Source: JBCBAP01 sp038532435
GTDB taxonomy: Bacteria > Pseudomonadota > Alphaproteobacteria > Rhodobacterales > Rhodobacteraceae
Assembly: GCA_038532435.1 (NCBI GenBank)
Contig: JBCBAP010000045.1
Location: forward strand, 1 to 29,234
Direction: 5' to 3'
DNA length: 29,234 bases
Shown piece by piece: positions 8,985-16,455 of this stretch (its first letter is position 1; every line of letters starts with the position of its first letter). The position numbers and the translations under genes were made by a program. Under the pieces are notes generated by a model, which did no database searches, was not told the DNA's origin, and saw only the letters and a program-made list of their open reading frames with translations.

Positions 8985-10784
8985 TCAACCACAGGCGAAG
9001 GTCGCGGCGTTGTCCCCGATCGGGGTCACTGCGTAGCTCAGGATGAGGGCCAACATAGCCATGCAAAAGATTGTGCTTTGCAAAATCACCAGCGCGCGGA
9101 GGCGACGCATCATGCGGCCGTACTGACGGCGGACACGGCTGCCATCCTCCCGCCAGAGATGGCAATAGTAGATGCCGGTTCCAACGATCAGCAGGAGGGC
9201 GGGGATCCGCAGCGTCAGCCAGCCCAGCCAGACCACGATCTGGAAGCCGAAGAGCGGCATGAGCGGGTCGCTCGGCTCACCGGTGGAGAAGGACAGCCCC
9301 CAGTTCGCTTCCTCCGGCCACGGGTCCGTGAGCCGTGCCACCAGCCAGCCACCGAGAGCGGAGATGCTGAAACCCAACTCCACCCCCAGCCCGCGCCCCC
9401 ACAGGTTCGTTTCCTCAAACATCCCCCGGGCGAAGACGCCATTGGCCAGGCTGTAGCCTGCGCCGATGCTGAAATCGCCCGTGGGCTGCTCGACCACGCC
9501 GAAATGGAGGAGAACGCCGGTCTCGTCCTCAGTTGGAAACGCGACGCTGTCGACCCGTTCGAACCATCCCGTATCCATAAGGCGGTCGTAGGCGATCCGC
9601 GGGTTTTGGAGGCGGAACGGTTCGCCGACGTTGAAGGGCAACCGCTCCCGCACCGTCTGTTCAAGCGTCTCCTCAAGACCGGAGAAGCTGATCCCCGCAA
9701 TCCACAGCTCCAGATCCGGTGCGATCTCGAATGTGATGGAGAGCGTGCGCGTAGCATCATCCCGGGCAATGCGCGGATCCACTCTGACAAAGGTGCGCCC
9801 ACTGGCGATGAGCGCATCCTCGAGCATCACGACGGTCTCCTCGACCGCGACGTTGCTGTAGATGTCGCCGGATCGTAGGGTCAGTCTGCCGGTCAATGCG
9901 GTGTCCGGGCGGCCATCCTCGACGATCTCCAGGTCACCCAACCGGTAGACCGGCCCCTCATCGATGGGAAAGGCGACATCGATTTCGGTCCCGTTCTCGG
10001 TGATCTCGGGCGGGCTGATGCGCACATCGATCCGACCGATACCCATGTAGTGCTGCCGCAGGACGGTGACGTCGAAGTCGAGATCATCGGCCCTGAACGG
10101 GTGTTTGAAGAGCTCCGACCCGACCCCGATCTCCTGCATGAGCCGGTAAAAGACGGCTGTCCCGCCGCGTATGTCCTGACCCACATCGTCCGGCAGCAGG
10201 GGCAAGGATCCAGCGGCGCGGGTGGAGAGCTTATCCGCAAGGACACACGCGTCCACCGTTGCACCCGGAAAGCTGACGGAGCGAACGGTGAAGCGTTCAC
10301 CTTCTTCGACGGCGAAGATGATGTTGGTGTATCCATTCTCCCGATCGACAATGCGCATCTCGGCCCGCACGTCCCGGTAACCGTCCGACCGGTAGAGGTT
10401 CACGATCCGCACCGGATCATACTCGCGCCAGCCGGGGGCGAGATAGGCGCCGGGTTCGGAGAAGACCCACTCTTCGAGCGTTTCCACGTTCATCTGCTCG
10501 ACGCCCTCGAACCGGACGTCGGCGATGATCGGGGGCTCCACGACGGTGATGAGCCAGTCGCCAGAGGGAACATGGTCGATCCTCACATCTTCAAAAGGGA
10601 TGAGGCCCCAGATGCGATAGAGCGCATCTTCAACATCGTTCGGGCCCGCGTCGGGCGACAATTCAGCTGCGTCGATGATATCCTGCGGATCTACAGTCTC
10701 GGCGCCCCGCACGATGATTTCCGTGTGCGCGGGGCCAACACCACAAATGAGTAAAAGGGCGGCGAGCCGCCAGAGGGACGCCAC
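8985..10784 (-). CDS. Omp85/BamA-like POTRA protein with truncated barrel and transmembrane tail
   Basis: A 599-residue exported protein. The signal peptide is residues 1-21. It is followed by what read as five POTRA-like units (about 22-85, 86-165, 166-278, 279-358, 359-434), as in BamA. The start of a BamA-type barrel follows: TGDFSIGAGYSLANGVFARG, then FEETNLWGRGLGVELGFSI and the next two strands to about residue 513. There the barrel stops. The rest is a hydrophobic helix (about 515-540), a basic linker (RVRRQYGRMMRRLR) and a second helix (about 563-586). BamA normally has 16 strands and 750-800 residues. The GTG start overlaps nothing, lies one base past the yajC-like stop, and has GGAG 7 bases upstream. 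It is co-transcribed with the YajC-like gene. It cannot form a normal outer-membrane pore; function unknown. Confidence 0.8.
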   Translation of the reverse strand: MASLWRLAALLLICGVGPAHTEIIVRGAETVDPQDIIDAAELSPDAGPNDVEDALYRIWGLIPFEDVRIDHVPSGDWLITVVEPPIIADVRFEGVEQMNVETLEEWVFSEPGAYLAPGWREYDPVRIVNLYRSDGYRDVRAEMRIVDRENGYTNIIFAVEEGERFTVRSVSFPGATVDACVLADKLSTRAAGSLPLLPDDVGQDIRGGTAVFYRLMQEIGVGSELFKHPFRADDLDFDVTVLRQHYMGIGRIDVRISPPEITENGTEIDVAFPIDEGPVYRLGDLEIVEDGRPDTALTGRLTLRSGDIYSNVAVEETVVMLEDALIASGRTFVRVDPRIARDDATRTLSITFEIAPDLELWIAGISFSGLEETLEQTVRERLPFNVGEPFRLQNPRIAYDRLMDTGWFERVDSVAFPTEDETGVLLHFGVVEQPTGDFSIGAGYSLANGVFARGMFEETNLWGRGLGVELGFSISALGGWLVARLTDPWPEEANWGLSFSTGEPSDPLMPLFGFQIVVWLGWLTLRIPALLLIVGTGIYYCHLWREDGSRVRRQYGRMMRRLRALVILQSTIFCMAMLALILSYAVTPIGDNAATFACG

Positions 10785-10785
10785 C

Positions 10786-11094
10786 TTAAGGCTCCTGCGT
10801 CCACGCCTTGTCGACCAGCGCTTCGTCGACGACCTCCGCGATGCCGGAGCGTTTGAGGGCGACGGACCGGTCAGGGGAGATCCAGATGCGGACAAGGTCG
10901 GGCTCAACCAAGGCCTCGATCTTGCCGAGCATCCCCCCTTCGGTGATTACCGCATCGCCTGCCTTCAGCTTGGAAAGGAGCTTGCGGTGCGTGAGAACCT
11001 GTCGCCGGAGCGGCCTGAGATACACCCAGTAAAGCACGAGCAAGACCACAAGCGCGGGCAAGGCTTGGATCACTCTGGTCCAGTACTCATCCAT
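10786..11094 (-). CDS. yajC: YajC-like preprotein translocase accessory protein (divergent paralogue)
   Basis: A 102-residue single-span membrane protein. A hydrophobic helix (about 10-24, LPALVVLLVLYWVYL) ends in LRPLRRQVLTHRKLLSKLKA, then GDAVITEGGMLGKIEAL, which match the YajC pattern (I/L-RPxxKR, GDxVxTxGGxxGKV). YajC binds the SecDF complex of the inner membrane. Here secD and secF are absent and an Omp85-like gene follows within one base, which is not the usual yajC setting. The residues after the TM helix are divergent (PLRRQ for PQQKR). ATG at 11094 was chosen over an adjacent GTG at 11097; GGGGGA lies about 8 bases upstream. Probably a second, specialised YajC copy rather than the housekeeping one. 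Confidence 0.75.
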   Translation of the reverse strand: MDEYWTRVIQALPALVVLLVLYWVYLRPLRRQVLTHRKLLSKLKAGDAVITEGGMLGKIEALVEPDLVRIWISPDRSVALKRSGIAEVVDEALVDKAWTQEP

Positions 11095-11696
11095 CACGGT
11101 GTCCCCCGGGGATCAGACCCTGTACTACGCGACGCGGTGGGGCTGTGGCAGTGCCATGGCCGTGGGTCAGTATATCAAACGCCGCGGCCCTTGTCCGCGC
11201 ATCGGTTGGGCGTACGCCGCGCCCGCATGGATTGCGCGGCGTGGCTGTGCCCGTCCGAGGTGACTGGTTGAAACCGGAAGTCTCCAGTTCGAGCAAGCTT
11301 TGTGCCATTCCCGGGGCCAATCGTTTCAACCCGATTGGTGCGGCGAAGCTGTTGATCGTGACAGCTCTCCCCAGTCTGTTGTCGCGGAGGAGGCAGTGGT
11401 TGCCATCTTGGCCTCCGATGAAGGGCGATCTTGCACCATTTGGCTTAGCGACGCTGAACGGGTGACGTGTGTTTTCAGGGGAGCGCCGCGGTGCTGTTCG
11501 GACTTCGGTATCAGGTCCCTCTTGCGACCACCGACGGCATCCGAGAAAGGCTAAAGTAAAGAGGTTCCGATCGCGTGGGCACCACAAGCTTCGTTTTGAG
11601 GGTTTGATCACCGCAAGCGAGAAACCTCACATCGTAAGGCCCCCGTACTCTCACCTGATATTCCCGCTGCGCCGACCGTCTTCGGCACCCCGCTCA
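11095..11696. other. Gene-free stretch of about 600 bases
   Basis: No frame on either strand carries a recognisable or clearly coding protein. Composition is somewhat less GC-rich than the flanking genes. It must hold the promoter of the YajC-like/Omp85-like pair on the minus strand and receives the end of the amino-acid symporter transcript. Decayed coding sequence cannot be excluded. Confidence 0.5.
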
Positions 11697-11729
11697 CCGC
11701 ACTGGCCCACAAAAAGTGGGCCAGTGCGG
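11697..11729 (-). terminator. Strong hairpin, probable terminator of the symporter operon
   Basis: A perfect 14-base inverted repeat (CCGCACTGGCCCAC and its complement) encloses a 5-base AAAAA loop. It starts 13 bases beyond the stop of the AGCS symporter gene on the minus strand. A clear U-tract after the stem is missing, so it is either a stem-driven terminator or a 3'-end stabilising structure. Confidence 0.65.
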
Positions 11730-11742
11730 CAGTGCCTGGCCT

Positions 11743-13299
11743 CTAGTGGGAGAACCTCTTGATTTCACCGGAGTGAAGCCGGGCGCTGTAGGACCGCAGT
11801 TCCTCGCGCACCACCTTCATCAGGAAGTAGAGGCAGAAGATGTTCACCACCGCCATGGCGAAGATCGCCGCGTCCGAGAAGTCGATCACCGGACCGAGGT
11901 TCGCGGCAGCACCGATCACGACGAAGATGCAGAAGATGACCTTGAAGATCAGCTCCGTCGTCTTCCCCTCACCGAACAGGTAGGTCCACGCCTTCAGGCC
12001 GTAGTAGGACCAGGAGATCATCGTGGAGAACGCAAAGAGGATCACCGCAATCGCGAGCACGAACGGGAACCAGCCGATGGCCGAGCCGAAGGCGGCGGAG
12101 GTCAGTGCGACGCCCGTGTTTCCGTCAACGGTCGCAATGGCACTTCCCGCCTCGTTCAGCATGTAGTTCCCCGTTGCCTGATCGATGATGAGCTGCTGCG
12201 AGATGATGATGACCAGAGCGGTCATGGTGCAGATGATGACCGTGTCGATCAGCGGCTCGAGCAGGGAGACGAAACCCTCCGTGATGGGCTCCTTCGTCTT
12301 CACCGCGGAGTGCGCGATTGCTGCGGACCCGACGCCCGCCTCGTTCGAGAACGCCGCCCGCTTGAAGCCCTGGATCAGAGCCCCCACGAACCCGCCCGCG
12401 ACGCCGAGGCCGGTAAATGCACCGGCAAAGATCTGTCCGAACGCCCACCCGATCATGTCGTAGTTCACAAGGAGCACGATCAGTGCTGCACCCACGTACA
12501 TCACGCCCATGAACGGCACGACCTTCTCCGTCACCTTGGCAATCGACTTGATCCCGCCGACGATCACGGCGAACACGACAGCAGCAAAGACCAGACCGGT
12601 GATCCAGCCGGGATAGGCGCCGGTGATCTGGGTGATCTGGACATGGGCCTGGTTGGCCTGGAACATGTTTCCGCCACCCAGTGCGCCAAGGATGCAGAAG
12701 ATCGAGAAGAGAACTGCGAGGATCTTGCCCCCCGGCAGTCCAAGCTCATCGAACCCTTTTGAGATGTAGTACATCGGACCGCCAGAGACCGTCCCGTCCG
12801 GGTATTCGTTACGGTACTTCACCCCGAGCGTGCATTCGGTGAATTTGGAAGCCATGCCGAGCAGCCCCGCAAGGATCATCCAGAACGTGGCACCCGGACC
12901 GCCGATGCCGACGGCGACAGCGACACCGGCAATGTTGCCCAGCCCGACCGTTCCCGACAGCGCGGTCGCAAGCGCCTGGAAATGGCTCACCTCACCCGCA
13001 TCATCCGGATCGGCATAGTCCCCTTTCACCAACGCGATGGCGTGACCGAAGAACCTGACCTGAACCGCCGCGAAATAGACCGTGAAGACCGTGGCCCCGA
13101 TGACCAGCCACATGACGATCCAGGGAAACGCCGTCCCGGGGATCGGTGCGAAGATGAAGCTCACAAATGGGCCGGTGAAGCTGGCAAAGGCCGCATTCAC
13201 CTGCTCATCAAGGGACGCCGCACCCTCCTGAGCCAGCGCGGATGTGGCCGTCATCAGAGAGACGAGTGCGGCAGCGAGAAACGCGAAGAATCCATTCAT
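11743..13299 (-). CDS. AGCS family sodium:alanine/glycine symporter
   Basis: A 518-residue sodium-coupled amino-acid importer of the inner membrane. The N-terminus is a predicted cleavable signal-like segment (residues 1-23, ending ALAQE), which is seen in marine alphaproteobacterial members. About ten to eleven transmembrane helices follow. AGCS hallmarks include ALSGTVGLGNIAGVAVAVGI and GPGATFWMILAGLLGM, then the SGGPMYYISKGF motif, and later FSNEAGVGSAAIAHSAVKT. Alanine, glycine or D-alanine are the usual substrates. ATG at 13299 has GAGGAG 8 bases upstream. The stress-protein gene ends 12 bases before it, so they form one transcript. Confidence 0.95.
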   Translation of the reverse strand: MNGFFAFLAAALVSLMTATSALAQEGAASLDEQVNAAFASFTGPFVSFIFAPIPGTAFPWIVMWLVIGATVFTVYFAAVQVRFFGHAIALVKGDYADPDDAGEVSHFQALATALSGTVGLGNIAGVAVAVGIGGPGATFWMILAGLLGMASKFTECTLGVKYRNEYPDGTVSGGPMYYISKGFDELGLPGGKILAVLFSIFCILGALGGGNMFQANQAHVQITQITGAYPGWITGLVFAAVVFAVIVGGIKSIAKVTEKVVPFMGVMYVGAALIVLLVNYDMIGWAFGQIFAGAFTGLGVAGGFVGALIQGFKRAAFSNEAGVGSAAIAHSAVKTKEPITEGFVSLLEPLIDTVIICTMTALVIIISQQLIIDQATGNYMLNEAGSAIATVDGNTGVALTSAAFGSAIGWFPFVLAIAVILFAFSTMISWSYYGLKAWTYLFGEGKTTELIFKVIFCIFVVIGAAANLGPVIDFSDAAIFAMAVVNIFCLYFLMKVVREELRSYSARLHSGEIKRFSH

Positions 13300-13311
13300 A
13301 ACATATGCTCC

Positions 13312-13743
13312 TCAGGACACCACGGTGACGGGCACGTGTGCATTCATCACAAGATTTGCAGTCGAGCTGCCGAAGATGCGCGATTTCACACCGGTATCGC
13401 TTGTCCGCGCGACGATGATCTGCTGCGCGTCTTCAGATGTGGCGATCGCGTCGATCGTGTCCGCGACATTGCCGTGCCGGACGATCGCTTTCGTCGAAAT
13501 CCCTGCCTCCGCAAGTGCTGCGATTGCGGGTTCGACCACACGCTCCCGCGCGATGGCGATCTCTTCTTCGCGACGCTTGTGCCGTTCCGCGTTCTCCTCG
13601 GCGGTTTGGAAGGAGAATGGCGACCATTCGATCACGTAGACGACGATGAGCTCACAAGTCGGCACCTTCGATGCCAGGTCCTTCGCGAACTCCAGCGCCT
13701 TTGCGCCGGAACTCTGACCGTCGAGGCCAATAACCAGTTTCAT
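13312..13743 (-). CDS. Universal stress protein (UspA family)
   Basis: A 143-residue single-domain Usp protein. It begins MKLVIGLDGQSSGAKALEFA, the typical first strand and helix. It has the nucleotide-pocket region IIVARTSDTGVKSRIFGSST and the C-terminal strand HVPVTVVS. The G-2x-G-9x-G(S/T) ATP motif is only partly kept: the final GS is present but the first glycines are not all recognisable, so ATP binding is uncertain. ATG at 13743 has GGAGG 6 bases upstream; the frame opens 10 codons earlier with no better site. It leads the symporter gene, and Usp proteins next to transporters are thought to act as regulatory partners. Confidence 0.92.
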   Translation of the reverse strand: MKLVIGLDGQSSGAKALEFAKDLASKVPTCELIVVYVIEWSPFSFQTAEENAERHKRREEEIAIARERVVEPAIAALAEAGISTKAIVRHGNVADTIDAIATSEDAQQIIVARTSDTGVKSRIFGSSTANLVMNAHVPVTVVS

Positions 13744-13800
13744 GAGGTCCTCCTGCCTGCCCAAGTGCGCCAACAGCGATGTCGCGGATTAGCCTGATCT

Positions 13801-13934
13801 CTTTGTCAAATCGCGTAAACGAGTTTTTGAGACTCTGTCGTCAAACGGTCAAAAACGAAGCGGTCAATGCGCTATAAATTGTGCATATGCTTACAAATCA
13901 ATCTGAATCTAGGGATGCAATCAGCCTGTGATTG
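13801..13934 (-). promoter_or_regulatory. AT-rich promoter region of the usp-symporter operon with repeats
   Basis: The 455-base gap 13744-14198 has an AT-rich core here, unlike its surroundings. On the minus strand a TTGATT and a TTTATA box are 17 bases apart (about 13873-13901), a weak sigma-70-like pair. Nearer the gene are two copies of CGGTCAA, spaced 15 bases start to start (13846-13852 and 13861-13867 on the plus strand), and a TTGACA (complement of 13804-13809). At 13918-13934 CAATCA and TGATTG form an inverted repeat around GCCTG. These look like binding sites, but no factor can be named. The remainder (13935-14198) shows nothing I can support. Confidence 0.4.
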
Positions 13935-14198
13935 AACGTGTGCACAGATCTTGTGCGTGCATCCAGCGACAGATCGAGACTCACTGGTGACACTCAGTCA
14001 GCGATGATGCCGGCCGAAGGCTGAACCAAGGCAGCAACCTGTTCCCTGTTCAGCGGTCAAACGCCGGCGGGGATCTGACCACCGATGGGCGCTACCGACC
14101 GATCAGTCTCTCAACCAGTATCGGCCGAAGAGTTTCGCCGAGTTTGGCCGATGCGGACACGGGGATCGACCATGGCAGGTTGATGAGAGGCATTACAG

Positions 14199-14945
14199 TC
14201 AATCGGCACCCGATCCGAGGCCCTCGATTGCCGAGGCCAGCCTGATCAGATCTGCCGCGTAGAACCCCGCGGCGTTGATGCAGTTCGTCTCGAGCATCTT
14301 CAGACCGGTTTCTGTACGGCAGATGTCGACGACATATGCATGGGCATATCCCGGATTGGCCCGCACGAGCCGTTCGCCGAATGCCAGTGCATCATCGTCG
14401 ATCTCCGACCGGTAGACGACCCGCGATCCCTCCTTGTACAGGGATTGGGTGACGATCCTGTCCTCGACCACCCAGAGACGCCACTCCCTGAGGATGCGGA
14501 CGGGCCTGGTGAACATGAGTTCGGTGTCGTGCCGAAGGGATCCTTTCGGTATGTCCTCCTCATCAAGGGCGAGCACCTTCCTCGCGAGCTCAATGATCTC
14601 AAGGCTGGATTTGACCTTTCCCGGTTCTTCCTTGCTGTCGTCAACGGGACGCATGAACCAAAGCGTGCCATCGCCTTGCATCCTGTCCGGCACGTCCCTC
14701 AGGGTCATAAACAGTGCGTCTGCACCATTGAGCAGAAACGGGTGCCAGGCAGTTTCGTGGACGAATGGGCGAACCTTGAACACGCCCGGCTTCAGCTCAT
14801 GCGTCTGTGCGTACCGCCTCAGCGTGTAGGACCCGAACATCACGACCGCTGCCGACTGCACGTCGCGCCGAAGGCGGCTTTGGCCGGTAAACGCCCGTAA
14901 AGGGGTGCTGCGTGTCTCGACCCGACGCGCCTGAGCAAGGTGCAT
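14199..14945 (-). CDS. ATP-grasp protein, R2K clade (DUF4343-like)
   Basis: A 248-residue protein of the R2K ATP-grasp group, predicted ATP-dependent ligases of unknown substrate. In order: VVMFGSYTLRRYAQ with KPGVF (about 34-56), the end of the N-terminal fold; FMRPVDDSKE (97-106), carrying the first conserved Arg and a Lys; EWRLWVVEDRIV (154-165), carrying the second Arg; and VVDICRTETGLKMLETN (205-221), the C-terminal Mg-ATP-binding acidic/Asn motif, then INAAGFY. The N-terminus is uncertain. ATG at 14945 is used; a TTG at 14969 directly follows an in-frame stop and ATG 14840 is also possible. The part before residue 34 is atypical and may be truncated. It stands alone, with no partner gene to suggest a substrate. 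Confidence 0.75.
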   Translation of the reverse strand: MHLAQARRVETRSTPLRAFTGQSRLRRDVQSAAVVMFGSYTLRRYAQTHELKPGVFKVRPFVHETAWHPFLLNGADALFMTLRDVPDRMQGDGTLWFMRPVDDSKEEPGKVKSSLEIIELARKVLALDEEDIPKGSLRHDTELMFTRPVRILREWRLWVVEDRIVTQSLYKEGSRVVYRSEIDDDALAFGERLVRANPGYAHAYVVDICRTETGLKMLETNCINAAGFYAADLIRLASAIEGLGSGAD

Positions 14946-15239
14946 CAGGTCCAGCTGGTTGCATTGCAATCAGGTCGTTCAGCATGCGAAATTCATCTGA
15001 CAAGCTTCCGGCGCGCGGCAGGCTCGACATCTACGACGGATCCACTTCGCTGGTGCTGAGTGAGCGCCTCCGGGTTCAGTTCCATCCCCAAACAGAGCGC
15101 AAGCGGTCGACCACGCTCCACCAAACCGGTGCAAGTTCAGGGGTGGCCCGGGCGGGTTCGGCCCGTATTCCCGGCAGAGAAAGCGACAGAAACCGCTCCG
15201 ACGTCCGTTAGACGGGTATCCAAACATCAGGACGGTATC

Positions 15240-16001
15240 ATGAAGACACTAGCCACAACGCTCGCCCTGACGCTTTTGCCCGCCGGCTTGGTTCAAGCGC
15301 ACGTCACCATCACCGTCGAGGGAGATCAGCGCTGCATCACATCCGACGGCGTCCCCGATCACGAGACCGGTCCCTGGAGAGAAGGCGCCACGGTCGAGGA
15401 GCAGGACCACAGCTTCTGCATGGATGCGACGCCGGAACTGACCGATACGATTTCCCAACGGGTTCGCATCTCCGGCATTACTGTCACCGGAATTCCGCTG
15501 CGCCCCGGCACCGCGGAGTATTACGACCCGACGTCCGAGCGCGGCTACTCCCGCGATCCCTCGTCGGGATGGAACGTGGAGGGCATTGGCGGGCTCATCA
15601 TGGATGAGCAGAACGCCCACGTGGACGGGGACGGCATGTACCATTATCACGGCATCCCTTCCGCGGTGACAGGCAGCCTCGATGGCACGCTCTTCGGCTA
15701 CGCCGCGGACGGGTTCGAGATCCACTACCTGGGTGCCGAGGCGCAATCGTCCTGGCAGCTTAAGGGCGGGGAACGGGAGTCCGGCCCGGGCGGCGTTCAT
15801 GACGGCACCTACGTGCAGGACTATGAGTTCGTTGCGGGATCCGGTGACCTTGATGAGTGCAACGGAGGTCTGCTCAACGGGCAGTATGTCTATTTCGCGA
15901 CCGACACGTACCCGTTCTTCCCCCGCTGTTTCAAAGGAACGGTGTCGAGCGACTTCCTCGGGGGAGGTGGCGGGCGGCCCCCGCGGCCGAGAGACGGCTG
16001 A
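15240..16001 (+). CDS. Secreted YHYH domain protein
   Basis: A 253-residue exported protein: signal peptide 1-20 (cleavage after VQA), then a YHYH domain. The name motif YHYH is at residues 134-137 (DGMYHYHGIPSAV), followed by the family segment GYAADGFEIHYLG (153-165). A conserved tyrosine/histidine-rich C-terminal part follows (NGGLLNGQYVYFATDTYPFF, 208-227). Four cysteines (32, 60, 207, 230) could form disulfides. The tail is GGGGGRPPRPRDG. The family's biochemical role is unknown; the histidine cluster hints at metal binding (inference). ATG at 15240 has AGGA about 7 bases upstream. It is a single-gene unit facing the AhpD-like gene. Confidence 0.85.
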   Translation: MKTLATTLALTLLPAGLVQAHVTITVEGDQRCITSDGVPDHETGPWREGATVEEQDHSFCMDATPELTDTISQRVRISGITVTGIPLRPGTAEYYDPTSERGYSRDPSSGWNVEGIGGLIMDEQNAHVDGDGMYHYHGIPSAVTGSLDGTLFGYAADGFEIHYLGAEAQSSWQLKGGERESGPGGVHDGTYVQDYEFVAGSGDLDECNGGLLNGQYVYFATDTYPFFPRCFKGTVSSDFLGGGGGRPPRPRDG

Positions 16002-16455
16002 GCGAGGCGCAGCTTGGCTGGACACGCTTCGCGGCGGATCGACGCCCGGCGCGGGCAACCACCAGGGGGCGGATCGGAGGCCGACAGGATTGGCACTTCC
16101 GCGCTGCGGTAAGGTCGTTCGCTGATCAGCAGTTGCGGCCACTAAGGATCATCCTGCAGCAAATGTGATGAGCGAACGCAGGAAGACGCTCGCGGATCAA
16201 AAGGGGGTGGCCCTCAGCCCGGTGCGAGGTACCGCAGTACCCGCGGAAATGCAGAGCACTTCAACCCATGAGAGGGGTCTGGAACGGGGTCACTGCGGCC
16301 AGCCCCCTGATCCTGATGAGGCAAACTGAAGTACTCGAGCTCCTGCAAAGTCAACGCGGCTGTCGCGCCATTCCGACACTCGGCTACCGCGCTTGTGAAA
16401 CGGCACCCGATGGAGCACTCACGTCGCCCCGTCGGGTACGCGCGGACATTGCGGG
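16002..16455. other. Gene-free stretch between YHYH and AhpD-like genes
   Basis: About 450 bases between two convergent genes. No frame gives a plausible protein. A short inverted repeat (GGTAC, 4-base loop, GTACC) is at 16228-16241; no clear terminator was recognised for either gene. Confidence 0.45.
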
